From Ligula intestinalis (Eukaryota; Platyhelminthes; Cestoda; Diphyllobothriidea; Diphyllobothriidae), in contig JAYGXS010000004.1 in the NCBI GenBank assembly GCA_036362985.1, positions 31,742,603-31,806,602 of the forward strand: a stretch of DNA of 64,000 nucleotides, read 5' to 3'. Of this stretch, positions 1-13,130 are shown in pieces. Below the pieces are notes generated by a model. It searched no databases. It was not told the DNA's origin and saw only the letters and a list, made by a program, of their open reading frames with translations. Position 1 is the stretch's first letter; each line of letters opens with the position of its first letter. Made by a program: the position numbers and the translations under genes.

Positions 1-905
1 TCAGCAACACTGTTGTCCCTTATTACCGGTACTTATAGCCCACCAAGTTATAAAGAATATGGTCTGACCTCCGACAAATGGTAGCACCAGAGCTAGCACA
101 AGTTCTACTACACTCATTACTGACATGTGGATATATGAGCCCAGAGTTGACTTTAATCACTACTTTACAGACGCTTTATTATTGTCCAAATGCTAATCAC
201 TATTACATCCCACAGATTGGAAGTGCATACTGGGTGCGACTCCTAAAAAAGCAAACGAAGTACTGGCCTTACTTGAATTAGCACTTCTAGCATAGACATG
301 TAACTATATCGGCATCTTATTAGTGCGTACAGTTCCATGGATAGAGATGAAAGTGCGGAGATCATGACAAACGCAGCCTTCCTCATGGCCCCAAGCATGC
401 ACTAAACCGAAATAGTCAAACCCGATTCACACCCCCTGTTGAGACCAAGAGGATATGAGCCCTAGCGTTGACTAAATCAGCGTCATAGCTAATAAATGGT
501 GGCGTCAGTGCCAGCACCAATACTACTGGGGTACATGAGTTCAGTGTTAACCTTAATCAGCGTCACTTCTGACTTGCACAACAGTCATGACCAGTACCAA
601 CAAGTACTATCACTAAGCTACACCCTAGTATGCAATATTAGAAGAAAGCAGTACCAGTCCTGGTTTACCTTATTCTGGCCAGACACCTACTATAGGTAAG
701 TTAGAATAGATAGCACAGTAGCACCCGCGCAAAGTCTACTGTGACTTAAGACTAAGTTAGGTGGTTGTACTGGCTTGCATTGGATACAGCAGCCGCGCCG
801 GACCCCGTCTAGTCTTCGAGACTCATGGAAGAATGTGAAGAGCGCAGAGCCGCTAACTATGTCCTCTATCACTTTAAACTAAGCCCTGAGGCCGTCACCT
901 CCTGT
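1..905. repeat. degenerate low-copy repeat region
   Basis: No gene is visible. The stretch contains diverged copies of one motif. A block beginning aaatggt and passing through an agcacca-like core to an atgagccca/gttgac/taatca block is seen at about 76-160 and again at 494-562, and its second half recurs at 455-480. Spacing is irregular and the copies are only loosely similar, so this is an old, eroded repeat rather than a satellite. Short open frames here have no recognisable protein content. Confidence 0.4.
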
Positions 906-1080
906 ACCAACCTGTTGGTGCACTTAGTTGATATCATCAAAACCGATGGTTAGACACACACAAGACTGTACTGCCCATTGTAGTCATTTTTTGTGCGCGA
1001 GGATCCTTTTCGGAACACGTGTTAGCAATTTAATAATAGAAGTCAGTTTTTGGCAAACAATTGTTTTCAGCAACTCTTCA

Positions 1081-1180
1081 NNNNNNNNNNNNNNNNNNNN
1101 NNNNNNNNNNNNNNNNNNNNNNNNNNNNNNNNNNNNNNNNNNNNNNNNNNNNNNNNNNNNNNNNNNNNNNNNNNNNNNNN
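1081..1180. other. assembly gap (100 N)
   Basis: Exactly 100 undetermined bases. The round length is the usual placeholder for a gap of unknown size, so sequence before and after may not be contiguous in the genome. Open frames that run through it are meaningless. Confidence 0.99.
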
Positions 1181-4100
1181 AATAGCGGAATGAGTGTGCC
1201 CCACAAAGTACTTGGTAGTTGGGGTGAAGACAATACAAACGACCTTACACAGTATTATTTATGGTTTGCGTTTTGTTGGAGTTTTGATAATGATATATGA
1301 AATAGTGACAGTGACCGGGTCGACGACAAATTCTCTATAGTCGATGCAGGTATGGTGTATATTCTCTACCTTCCTTGTAGAATCCGAAGAAGAACCAGGT
1401 AATTTTTCCATGATACAACTAACGCAAGTTGCAAAGATATTCCGACTATACCGGAAACTGGTGATATTGATGATTCCTGCACAGATGAGGATATTTCATG
1501 CGCACCAAGGTATAATAAGTCTCTGTTTTTAATATTTTTGTTTATTAAGTTGGATCAAGTTAATTTCGGGTCATTTTTCCTGAAAATTATTAGGGTCATA
1601 GTTAACTTCTGCAGTCGACACTAGTTGCATGAAATCAGCAGGCCAGCGAATTTTGAAAAAATTAATTCCTAGCAGAAATATGTTTTTAGTGTCCTTTTCC
1701 TAAGATTATCGAGCCGGTTGTACAGCATGGTAAAGGTTGTATTTTTTACTAGACTACAAAAATTTATTTATGATCCGAAGTTCGGAACTCTTACTTTTTC
1801 AAATTTGAACTAGGCCACTATATTCAACCGAATTCAGTTGTTAATAATCTCGTAATCTATTATCATTCTACCTGCGTTTTTGTGTCTTTAGGACTATATA
1901 ACAAACGCACTGAAATTGGCCGATATTAACACTTGTAATACATACACAAAACTGGAAAATGTATTCTTTAAGTGGTCAGCAACGACAGCGTATGATCAGC
2001 TAATTTGAAAAATAAGCAAATGTAATGCGGTCAACACAAACATACATCAAAATTCCACCGTTATCTTAGGTTGTGCATTCCTTCAAGTAACATCCAGCTC
2101 CTAAAGTGTCCATGTTCCGCTAATATTATTAAGTTGGCAGATTTCGATCTGAAATTCCTTGTACTTTCACGTTGATTGGAATTCGCAAAAGTTGTGGCGT
2201 GTATTAAATGCGCACGCCTATGAAAAAGTAAGGCATATAAGTGTTTTTTAAGTAAGCGTTACCGCAGCTAAGCCATCTAAACTGGTGTAAGAGATGAAAG
2301 GTTGAATAAAGCACAAAATATATGCAACTTTTACCCTTGTTAGGTGACAATTCACCATTTAGTTGCATACAATTAAAACTGTAAGTCTTTATGTAGTTGA
2401 TTTCTTCATATTTTGTTTTTCAGTGTTTGTGCAGAATAGTCAACTAATTGGACAACCTAAAATGACTGCATAAAGATTTTCCATTGTAACTTTTTGATTG
2501 CCGCCGATTAGCCGCCTTTATGCTCTTTTTTACGAATTGTCTTCCGTTTAAGTCAACTTGCGACGCGTCTGCCTACATACTGGAAGCTAGACGAGGAGTC
2601 GACCAAATGCAGCTCCCTTGCATTCCTTGTAAATGAAATATTTATCACATAAACACCTTTAGGATGGTAAAATTGACCTCAGACTACTTGCTAACTTCTT
2701 GGATCCAGAAGAAGAGACCAAAGACGTGAGTGATTGCAAATTTTGAAGTAAAGATCTACTTTTAGGAAGACGAGGTTTGGACCTGGGATCGGCTGTTTGC
2801 AGATATAATGAATTGATATGAGATGGCAATAAAAGTTTTAAACCAAAGCTGAGTTCTTCTTTCATTCTGGCTCTTTTTTTCCTTATGTATTTTGAATTTT
2901 ATTGTTTATTTATGTATAGATTCTCATTTTTTCCGAAACTACCCACTTAATTATTTTGCAGACCAGTGCGAAAGCTGACTTGTGGTCTTTGGTTCATGTG
3001 TTGAATAACTAAAACTCGTCTGTGGTACCTGCATTTACCACATCGATTCCAACGAATTTCCCACCATATCTTCTGATTTGCATTCCAAAATGGAATTGCT
3101 CGCTTCACTTTATCTTACAGCATTGTATTTGAACTCAACGTAGTTATTCGTCTTCAAAAACATTGTTATTTTATTAGAGCGCTTTTACGGGTTATTATTT
3201 AGATACAAGCCCTTTACGGCAGATTCGGGAGATTATTATATGACGGAGCTGATATCAACAACAAATAAGAGTGGCACCAGTTGCCTACGCAACACAAAAA
3301 CGTCAACGCTTATAATTTCATTCTGACTATGCATTTTCAAGTCACTCATATGTATCATTTAGGAAATTCACGACTACTTTATTTGATGAGTAACAAATGC
3401 ATAACTGACGGGTCACGCTCTTGAGCAGCTATTTGGTTGTTCAGCGGGCAGAAAATTCGGAGAACGGGGTCCTTGCTACTGCGAATTCAGGCGATTTATC
3501 TTCTCACGACACATCCACCAAATATGACACCCGTTTAGAGTTGCCAACAGAAGCGTAATATGTTTGTAGTTGGTTATTCTGACTTTCAAGTGTTCCAAAA
3601 GGTATGACAATGGTCCTGTGCATCTAAATTACCCGCTTAGTAAAATTTTCAACCAATTTCGTATAACCTACCCCAATACGTCGCCTTATTCAGTCATACC
3701 TGGCGGATAGTTTCAACAGCGATACTCGAACATGCAATCTTCACCTAGAGAGGGTTTAAGCCCCATTTCGGCTATTTTCGCGCACGGCAACATAAAATCT
3801 CTCCAGAATCTCCGCAATATTGACATAGTTTTCACCCGTAGATCATAGACAACGGCCGACTTTCACATCGAAATGGTCCAGAAGTGTGAGCTAAAGGCGT
3901 CACTCCCGAATGAAGATAAACACAACCAGTCGAATAACGAAGCTTTGGCAGACGCAGGTGAAAGCAGGGCCCTCTTTGCGATTTGCATGACGGACTTTGA
4001 ATCAGAGACGTAATTTCGGTGGTACGCCGCTATCCACCATGATTGAATACAGAAAACTCTGTAGACGCAAATAGACTAGGACGAGCCGTTTCTAGTAGTG

Positions 4101-4769
4101 ATTGTGTTCGAAAGTCCACCGAATTTGGAAATTTTTACCATAATTCTTAGTCCAGATGAAAGGCAAACAGTTTTTCGTCAGCTTTTCGCAGAACAATCAG
4201 AATCGATTGAAATAACTGAAATGACTACGGCAACGATACTAAGAAGGCTTACGTCATGGTACTTTTGTATGTTGAGTGATAGACTTTATGAAAGATCGAC
4301 ACAAAGAAAATAACAGTCTCGCTTGCGGATACTTTTTGTTTTTCTAATTTTTGATTCGTTACCTTATCGGACAGTACCGGCATATTCTACCGGAATGCAT
4401 TCCTGCCATGGAATTTTGTTTCACCTCTGAAGTTATTCCGTCGATAGATTCCGGGCTATAGTCGGATAGCAAATGGGCCTTCAAAGATGACGGTAATTGA
4501 AGGGTTCGAAACTGCCATGTTCAGAAGCTGGGTAAAATAAGCTACATAGCTAGACATTGTGTCCATAATTTGTGCTATCAATAAAACTCTGTTTTGTTGA
4601 CGGTCGAGGCAAACAGATTATTGAATGGGCCTCAACGTCTGGCATAACCTAAGGGTGTTTACGTTAAGTTAAACGAGTTAAATTATAATGAGAGTCATGA
4701 TGAGCATGTGGTGTTGCAATACAAGTCTCTTAAAATCGCATCGTTCCGAAGATGTGTAGCCCTTATATT
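1181..4769. other. AT-rich stretch without recognisable gene
   Basis: I see no convincing coding exon, RNA gene or transposon protein here. Small open frames (for example 2659-2865 minus and 4098-4313 plus) have no family motif and no supporting splice context. The first part (about 1200-3700) is AT-rich like the introns further right; from about 3700 base composition becomes more even. Confidence 0.6.
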
Positions 4770-5975
4770 TTAAACTGTTGGGATCGCTTCACAGCTCCCG
4801 CGATAACAACGGCTGTGGTCCGGTGGACAAGATTGAAGAACTTTACAGCAACGTCGAGGAAGCTTATGTTGTGGTAGTTTTTGCACCATATCCTCGATTT
4901 TCACCGCACTCCATTTCATAAAATATGAGGTGTTCGAAGTGATCACGCCAGCGGTCGGCCTTGGCTGAGTTGTCAGCAATAAAGCCACCATTCACCTCGC
5001 GAACAGTCACTAAATGCTGAGCGCTTACCACTAACATTGGCAGCTATCGAGTGTCACCATCATTTGAGGCCTGCTAAATAGAGGTCGCTGTTTCGAGTCA
5101 ATATTACTGCCGGTCCTCTTCCGGAGTTGTTGGAAGGTAGCATCATTACGAGACCTAGCGCGAGCCTTCTTGACAGCAAACTAAAGCGTTCTTCCGCTGA
5201 CTCAGTCACTGAGGCGCCGTTGAGTGAATCAAAGAATTTTCTCAATCGTTCCACAGGCGGATGTCTTTAGTTATGGCCATTGACTACTGCCTTTACCGTC
5301 GACTCGGATCGTAAAATGGAAGATTTCGGTGCTCAGGTCCTCGGCCGTGCAGGGCTGCCGGAGTTTTCCGACATCAAGGCGTCTCGAACGTCGAATTGTG
5401 GGTGCGTAATATAGACGAACCTTCAGGCGTGTGCGAACAAGAACATGGTCAGATCCGTGAACACAACCAAATCCGGCACCACACGTTGACTTGCTATCGT
5501 GAACCGAACTGCGGAACCAACTATGATGTATTCGGTTTGACTGGCCGTACGGCCATCGCCTGAATACCAGGTCAACCGACGTTTGTGGCACTGCTGGAAG
5601 CATGTGCTAGTGAAAAATAGTCAGATCTGGTCAGTAAAATTCCGCATTACTGTCGCATCGAGAGCCAAGCCCCAAACGACCAACAAGATGACTGTTTAAA
5701 GAGTCACCGAGTTCAGTCCCCGGCAACAATCAAGAGATCGCGACGATGAAGTCGCTCAACTAACGCCTGTGAATGCAAGTTTTCCTTATAAAACTGTTCG
5801 GCAGCTGATGTTGGTGCATACACACAGACGACAGAGATGTTCATAATGTGGCGCTTCAGCCTCACTCAAGCCATTTGGTTTTGGGCCGGTGACGATGTAA
5901 GTAGCGCACGCTTTACTCTCTCCGATAGGGCGATAGCCACCCACGTCTAATAGAAGAGTCACATAGGCCATTATG
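4770..5975 (-). pseudogene. non-LTR retrotransposon (RTE/CR1-like) endonuclease remnant
   Basis: Read on the minus strand, three consecutive frame-shifted pieces resemble the apurinic endonuclease half of a LINE polyprotein. The 5' piece (about 5971-5786) looks like the region of the endonuclease rich in short beta segments. The middle piece (about 5603-5271) contains GSDHVLVRTRLK, matching the SDH catalytic signature of this nuclease fold, followed by an R/L-rich linker. The third piece (about 4991-4770), in another frame, carries a W-R-x-H-F-E-H segment typical of the linker to the reverse transcriptase. Stops and frameshifts make it inactive. Fragments of RTE-, CR1- and Jockey-type elements are hard to separate at this decay, so the clade is uncertain. 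Confidence 0.6.
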
Positions 5976-6896
5976 GTAAGAGTAAAATTAGGTTACTCCA
6001 GGATATTTATTTCCCGGGCGCCCAAGTCGGGGATTCGGACTTCGCATATACACTAAACATCCACGTGGTACAGACGAAGACTGTGCGCTGTGATAATCTG
6101 GGTACCAGAGTCCAGAAAATCTCGCAAATACCAGCATTAGTTTTCGGTGTAGTATATTAGCTCGCATAACAGTCGCCTACACCACTGAGCCGGGACTGAG
6201 AAGCACGTCCGTTTCCGCGGACGCTAAAGCATGGATCCTAGTACCCTAAGTAGGCATTTTTGTATGGGGTGTCTTGGTGCTCAAAAACCGCTCGGATTGT
6301 TTTGTATCGTCTCTAACAGCGTTTAACCTATTTAATGGCGGTTCATGGTCTTCATGTCACAGTTCCGCCATTGAGATTTACAACACCTTATAAGGCAGTC
6401 GATACACCAGACTCTGACCTGCCACATCCTGGCAATATCGTCGCTTCTGGCCCATATTCACCAGGCCCGAGAGACTGCTTATTTTGCAGCTAACCGTCAA
6501 TGAAGACCGTTCAATTATTCGCCACCTGTGGACGCCCCAGATAGCCAGCACCTAGACTAAGGGGTAATTTATTTTCAAATAGAATTAAGAAGACCTGCAT
6601 TCTCTTGGAGCAAAAGGCGTTCGAAAAACATGAATAGATACCCGCATACTGGTAATCACCACACTTGGCCTACTCCAACGGAGTCAAGTAGTCAGGGTCA
6701 CCTAAATTTACCCTACGCAAAAACCCTCCTCCATATACGAATTGGCCTAATTGTCCCCACCAGTCCGACTTAACAGTGCCGCATAATAACTCTAAAGAAT
6801 ATAATGAAATTTGAATTTCGTCATAATGACATGTTGTCATTTCGTCATTATAGTAAAGAAAAGATGGCAGAAATTTAAGTTTGAGGTAACTTTTAA
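5976..6896. other. no gene recognised; downstream flank of PSMB6
   Basis: This is the 3' flank of the PSMB6 gene, which reads toward it. No coding exon or RNA gene was found. A small palindromic cluster, with AATGACA facing TGTCATT, lies at about 6825-6842. An ATTAAA on the minus strand touches the stop codon, but I cannot identify a convincing poly(A) site from sequence alone. Confidence 0.5.
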
Positions 6897-9659
6897 TTAT
6901 TCCTTATAAGAAAAAAGTGGAACTTCGCTGCCTTTGATGAGCCTTCTTTCTACTCCCTCAGATGAAATAATTCCAAGGCGAATGCACCCTCCACTGGATC
7001 CATCCCTATTTATCGCCAAACCAACACCTAAAACGGAGATAAAAGCTAACTAGTACAAGCGAACTGCAGATATGAGACATTGTTTAACTGAGTAAATCAG
7101 CCAAGCACAACATGAGACAAGTTGTTAAAATACAGCATAAAGGAATGATTAAAAAAACTTGGGAATAAATCCATAGTGATTGGGACAAACTATGGTCTAC
7201 TAAGCTGTACAATGGAAAGCCGTGAATGTTATCATGCCCGATCTAAGTCGATTAACGCAGAACGGAGATGACGCATCAGATAAAAGGACTTGGTTTACAC
7301 ATCAGTCTGGGCGTCAGTCTGTCATGTGTTCTTGTGCAAACAGTGTTTACACAAGAGATTACGTTCTTGAAAATGGATTGGTAAATGACCTTAGCATAAC
7401 AGCGGGCAATGTTTCGTACAGCAAGAATTTTAGGTGAGCACAGGAGAGCTTTTTCGCCGATGTGCTACTGGACTCCCGAAGTCCCAAATTCTTTGAGGTG
7501 GAATTCTAATCTGAAAACTCTAGCCGTATGACTCTGCTGGCCTTATGTGATGTGACAGGTAAAGTCAGTCGCTAAGTCGCTCGGTTCAACCATAAACAAT
7601 GGGAAGATCAGCATTATCGAGCTACCTGCCGACCATGGAAACACTCTTAGGAATTCATGACCAGTAACTGAAAGTAAACAGCTTCGAATACATTGAAACC
7701 AAGCCAGTTTTAAATTCACAAAATAAGGACGATATCACTCGCCGAATAAATCGGCTCACATGGTTTTATAATCCATAAAAAGTGTAGCTGGCCGATAACA
7801 TATCTCTCATAATAAGGATTGACATGAACCGGCGACCCGTCCAAATAGCCCCACATAGGCTGTTTAATGTTGGAGTGTACGCAGAGTAGGGAAAATTAAA
7901 TATAGGTCATAACCCACATCTCGGAAGCATCATAAGTTAAGCATGTTAACTTGATTTTAAAGGAAACAGTTCGAAGACGGTGTGACGGTATCGCGAACGT
8001 AACTCGAGCTATCAAATAAATATAAATGAAGTGATCTACGTACATTCTGTCATCCGTCTTTTTGGCTAAGTGTTGTAGTTTACGACCCGGCACCAGCTAT
8101 CACCTGGAGGCAGTTCGCGAAGACGGAGAGGTTTTTAAACCTATTGCATGCGGTCTGTGGCTGGATAACGGAATGAATCAAGCCCATAGATTTGCGGCAG
8201 CAGACCGTTACGCATGAGGTAAAATGTGCATTACCGATGCAGAATATATTAGGACTAATTACAAATCTACAGAATAAGTATGCGGCATGCTTTGTTTTAA
8301 GCAATCGTTAAGGCACCCTCGAGGCTGAATGCTCTAGAACTGGTGCTCAAAGTCAACTTTCCCGGTCAGACTGATTAGCACAGCTGCGTGCTATCCATCG
8401 AAATGGGTAAACCCCGATAGACCCATTGTAAGGCGAAAATCGAGGGACAACGCAATTTGTATAAAAGGCGTTTACTTATGTCTTGTTCTCTAACGAGGCC
8501 TTCAACGACTAAGTCAAGAATCAGTCAAAAATACGAGTCAAGGTATCGCTATCAAACTACACACCTGATTGCTTTATGAATTTGCTGCCTCAACCTGACA
8601 GCTAAATTGTATTGCAAATGGCCTACTATTCACCTGGCTGTCTATAGTCGGGTTAAAAAGTTAAGTGGAGGAGAGCTAAAAGAAATCAAAAACCCGACTA
8701 AAGCCGAGATAACAAGCGCCACAGACTGTTAAGTAAACAAATGCGATATTTGCACCCATCCCTGACAGTAAATATAGTCATGCATATAAGAATAAACACA
8801 GATGCTTGCGTTTCACTAACAAAATCTAGCGTTCTGGTATAGTACCTCAGAAATGAAAGATTTTTATTTGTGACAACTCATGCCATACTAAAAAATCTGG
8901 CGCTCAAAAAGGTTTGGACCTAGGGCCAAGGACATAAATAAAAATTGAGATATGGGAGAGAGCTGACGCAGACAGTGGTCTACACGGAAAGAATAAGACT
9001 TACACTTGCTGACAAATTCAAGGGCCTCTTGCTTTGTCATGTTGGGCTTGAGCTCAGAATCAAAGTGGCCATAAAGGTAAGTGCTTCCTGATCCACCGAT
9101 AACAGCAGGCTGCTTGATAAGCATTCCACCAACAGGTATAGAATAGATCTGACGTAAGATTTAGGATAAGTGCACGAACCTGTCCGCCTTTCTCGTTGTC
9201 CCAGCCCGCAACGAAAATACCCGCGAGCAAATCATCCCTATAGTTATAGCAAAGATTACGAAAAACTGTTGCAGCTTCGAAAACAGTAGGTTCGCGGCCC
9301 ATTTCTATTGCATGAAAGTCGAGGTGGTACCGCACAATATCAGCTATAGCCTGAGTATCAGCAGCCGATCCTGAACGACAACAGTATATGTACTTCGTCA
9401 GTGGTGTCAACTTATCCGTTACGCGGTTAACAACGTAAGTACTAAAAGAATTAAAATTAAATTAACATTACCCGCTCGAAGTCCGAGAGTCGGCACCGAT
9501 GACGACGCCGCCATCGAACTGACAAGCCACGAGAGTGGTCTAAACCACTCATAAAATTTATAAACAACTTACTCCAGTGCTAACTTCAAGCTTTTTCCAG
9601 TCTGGATAATACTCACAGGAAGGTACGCCCGAAAGCTTACACTCAGCAGACGCTTCCAT
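6897..9659 (-). CDS. PSMB6: proteasome subunit beta type-6 (beta-1, caspase-like)
   Basis: Catalytic beta-1 subunit of the 20S proteasome core, an N-terminal threonine protease cutting after acidic residues in cytosol and nucleus. Five minus-strand exons join in phase: 9659-9573, 9539-9472, 9441-9180, 9148-9004 and 7027-6897, each intron GT...AG; total 230 codons plus stop, close to the usual ~239. Exon 1 encodes a 29-residue propeptide ending STG. Exon 2 opens with the mature N terminus TTLVA, so Thr1 is the first codon after the intron. Asp17 (GADSRT) and Lys33 (VTDKL) sit at canonical positions counted from Thr1. GSAADTQ, the GGSGS loop and RDGSSGG (equivalents of Asp166/Ser169) follow. 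The start is the ATG giving the propeptide. Intron 4 is ~2 kb, the others under 40 bases. Caspase-like specificity is known for the family, not shown here. Confidence 0.95.
7028..9003 (-). other. PSMB6: PSMB6 intron 4
   Basis: A 1976-base intron, from GTAAGT (minus strand, at 9003) to TTTTAG (ending at 7028). It separates the exon ending EFVSK from the last exon starting with the second base of a Cys codon. Open frames inside it (for example 7222-7437 plus, 7896-8093 and 8080-8304 minus) have no family motif. I see no transposon or RNA gene in it. Confidence 0.85.
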
Positions 9660-11173
9660 TTCTATTACAAAGGCAGCGGGCTACACACAAAACTCGCGGA
9701 TTGTTCAGTTTGGTTCAAGATAGGATTACTCGTGACGAAGGATATATATATTCAGAAGCTTGCTCATTTTGCTACTGTATGCAGAAAATATACAGCGATT
9801 TCAGTCTAAACACATAAATGGAGTACGCACGGAAATTTTTTTACTGCAGAACTTCAAACTTCAGGACACTGTACCTTGATGTACTAACAAGGGTCGACGC
9901 TTACAAACCTTGATAACTTTTGGCTTCGCCGATTACAGAAGAGAACTGTTTTACTTTTTTAATTTTATCAGATATACTTTTAATCATCATACTACGTTTA
10001 AGAGCTTGACCATTCCTGGTGCACCCATGAGTGCGATGCCTTTTTATTTCTTCCTTGGTCACTCATAGATAGATACCCTAAGTTGATTTCGGTAAACGTC
10101 CTTGTAATGCGTAAGAAGCTTACCACAGTTATTAAAATTCAGCACACTCATCTTTGTCTTCAGAGAATAATCACTAGTTTTCTATATTTAGGATATGTTC
10201 ACAAATTTGGTTGCCAACTCGCTGGACTTCCCCTTCCGGCTTGGTTTTGTTCGTGTCTTCTGCGTCCTGTGAAAGCTTTCATCTTGCAAACAATGATGCT
10301 GAATCGTTGGCCTGCGACCAAAGAATTCTTCAACCAACAACGAGCAGCCATCCGCCAACGCAGTCTTGTTTGGAGCGGAATCCCATTTCCATGGCACCGA
10401 AGAGAGACTGGAGACACTATGCATTTGGGCCAATTATCCCCCATTCATAACTGCGGTCATTCAAGGAACTACCAATTTTATCTCCTGAAGAACTCCTGTT
10501 ACTGGCAAACACTAGCAGCAGTACCACCTTTGTGAACTTTTTTCGCTGCTAGCTGGATACTCTACCGCATAGTACTCTCGAACCAACCTCTAAAGAGGGA
10601 AAGTCGACCTTTATTCAACCTTGTAAGTACAACCTCGCCTAGTCCCATCAAAAATCCGGGCCAGAAGGACAAAGACAAGGCTGTAGGTGGAGAAATTATG
10701 GGGAATGCAAACAAATTTTTATCGTCTAAGCCCGTCACCAGAAATAAAGTGCAGAGGAATACTTCGTTTTCCACGGTTTTGATCGCGTTCTGCGATATCC
10801 ATGATTTCGTGCAGTACGTTACAACGCTCGCCCCTTGCTCATTAAAAACCGCAATTCATACTAATGATTCCATTTTTACGTGCGCTGTGTCATACACCCT
10901 GTACTTCGAATAGTGCTGTGGACAATATTTTATAGGGAAATATTATCCGACAACTCAGCTAAGAAAAACTTGATCTCTAGCCCGACTGCTTCATGTACGT
11001 GTATACCATGGTACTGACTTTCGACAAGAGATTATGTATCTCACTACAACACCCAGCGGTAGGATCATCACTGGCACAAAAGGGGAACTTCGGAACAGCA
11101 AAAATCGACAAATTATTAAGCCCGGGGCAAATTTTTGGATGACCTCAGAAACTAAGATCTTCGAAAGTTCCTG
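9660..11173. other. upstream flank of PSMB6; one doubtful open stretch
   Basis: The first few hundred bases must hold the PSMB6 promoter, but no core element is distinctive. On the plus strand, 10211-10450 is open and reads like natural protein rich in Ser/Pro. After one in-frame TAA the same frame continues to about 10540 with a segment containing FKELPILSPEELLLLA. A preceding tatatttag could be a 3' splice site. This may be a decayed exon or processed copy of an unidentified gene. A 150-codon frame overlapping it (10083-10535) has unusual composition and is probably chance. Confidence 0.35.
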
Positions 11174-11770
11174 ATGATTGAGATCTTACCTGCAAACTTT
11201 AAATATGCCAACATAAACCCCATCTATAAAAGGCACGGAATGATGCTACCAGCTAACTTCAAACCAGTAAATCTCCCAAACACGTGTAGGAATCTGATTA
11301 ATAAAATAATCAAAAGGAACTTAATGAAGCATCTCAAAGAAACCTACCTCAGGGAACATTATAACTGGTTTAGGAGTATTTGAATACTTCTCACTAACTG
11401 GCTCTCTTCAAATGGATTTTCAGTAGAAACAGTTTGTGGTGACTTCAACAGAATGCTTGATAATATTCCACACAAATATTAGGTCTTCAAAGTAAGTAAA
11501 ATGAGTGTGCCTGAGAAGTTATTTAAAGGGTTGGCCAACTTTCCCAAATGGCAGTTTGATTTTATTGAGAACGCCACCTAGAAGTAAACAGTCTTTTGCA
11601 GTGGCGTTCTGAGTCCCTTTCTTCTATTGTTATATGAGAACAACTACCCAAATCACCTAAATTGCGAGGAGGTACCGTTCCTTGATACGCATAATTTGTG
11701 GAACCCAACTGAAAATCCAGAATACATGCTGCAGTGCTAAATAACTTGGACCAATTCCAACAAGAGCATT
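11174..11770 (+). pseudogene. LINE reverse transcriptase fragment (CR1/Jockey-like)
   Basis: The translation shows eroded landmarks of a non-LTR reverse transcriptase in the usual order. First comes a K-Y-A-N-I-N-P-I-Y-K block and a following ANFKPVNL motif (family consensus NYRPVSL). Next is an IIKRNLMKHL helix. Then comes DFNRMLDNIPHKY, matching the catalytic D-F-x-x-A-F-D-x-V-P-H region, and SGVLSPFLLLLY, matching the PQGSVLSPLLF block. Stops occur at about 11381, 11480 and 11580. It is probably the 5' partner of the LINE 3' ends at 12.8-13.5 kb on the same strand, broken by later rearrangement. Confidence 0.75.
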
Positions 11771-12711
11771 ATGCGTAATCCTTTAAGCTCAATTTATATC
11801 AAATGCTAAAGCCCTTGAATACGGTCTAGCAACAGGTGGAAGACTAGAGCTGAATAACACTAATTTGTATATATTCGAACTGAATCAATAAATGAGGTAA
11901 TAAGCCAAACAAACGGCCAGCCGTTTACTAATAAATGTGTTATAACGAGTTTGGAAGTGTCAAGTTGGCAGAATAGAAGGCCACTTATTGGATGATCGAT
12001 GAGGTCGGCGGATGGAGAGCACCACCCATGGCGCAATTGGGGTGCCAGCTAAAATGGAGAACAGGACTTCTTTGGAGGATGAAAAAGGCTTTGGCCTGTT
12101 TAGCAGTTACATAAATAGTTTTGCCATCGTTCATTATTAATAATCCAACACGACGCCTGTAACGAGTCTTTTTGGAGGCCGATAATAGACGCAGGAAACG
12201 CAGAGCATGTGGTAGCATGATCTTAACCACACTCAAGCCTTAGTGAAATGAAAGGAAACCAAAAAACTCTTGCATAGTATTATTTGATTTCATCAGGGCC
12301 AATAACTGAAGGAAAACGAATGGGTTAAGAAAATTCTATGATGTCACTGTGGAATTGACCATTCAACTGTTCGACGGTGTTCTTATGAACGGGAAGGTTA
12401 ACAGATCAACCTTACGAACCTCATGTTTTGAGAAGTGGGCCGAAACAAGTTCTCAACTACATTTTAAACCCATTCTCTCACGTGTAATACACCAGGCTGA
12501 GTGGGACTTACCTATATTAATGACGAAGAATTGACCGCAAATACTCAAGGCTAGACATAGGTGCCAGAGTAATTTGGCGGGCGGCAAAAGTTTCCCTAAT
12601 CATAAGTCAGGGAGACGGATATGTTAGGGACTGTGAACTTCAGATGTGTGTCGCAATAGTTCTTCGTGATCGTTCAATGGCAACTATATATTCTGATAAA
12701 GCATCTGAGCG
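11771..12711. other. no gene recognised
   Basis: This sits between the reverse transcriptase fragment and the palindrome. It is probably further decayed LINE body, but I find no motif that proves it. Open frames at 11985-12236 (minus) and 12349-12534 (plus) have no recognisable features. Confidence 0.4.
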
Positions 12712-12841
12712 GCATGAAGAATGCCATTCTTATACTTACTGGCAAGTTACGGTTACTAATCTCTTCGCTCATACTAGCAAAATTTAGCGATATCATAACT
12801 ACACTCTCTATCAGCTCACGCTATTACCGCTTTCTCCTCTT

Positions 12842-12960
12842 TAGATGGCTGACTTCTTTGAATTCGCACATACGACACATCTCCGAGGTCATCGGTACAA
12901 AATAAAGAAACACCATGTCAAACTAGAGGTGCGAGCAAACTTCTTCTACTGCCTAGTCAG
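12842..12960 (+). pseudogene. LINE polyprotein C-terminal fragment, left arm
   Basis: It reads ADFFEFAHTT then LRGHRYKIKK then VKLEVRANFF, the conserved tail just before the terminal NRVVDPWN motif of CR1/Jockey-type reverse transcriptases. The matching NRVVDPW continuation is found at 13,310-13,430 on the same strand after an interruption. Confidence 0.7.
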
Positions 12961-13130
12961 TCAGCCAGTCAGTATATTTGAGAGAAAAAAGGCTTGCACC
13001 TTTGAATTCCTTATCTTTTCACATCCAAACCTCAAGAATTATAAACAATGCTAAGAAGTTTTCAGTCAGGAAAAGATAGAGCGTCACATGGTGCAGTGAT
13101 ATTTCAAGTTTAATCTGTCACATAGTTCAC

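Noticed and set aside
928..1300. Open frames crossing 1081-1180
   Set aside because: They are open only because of the 100 N gap.
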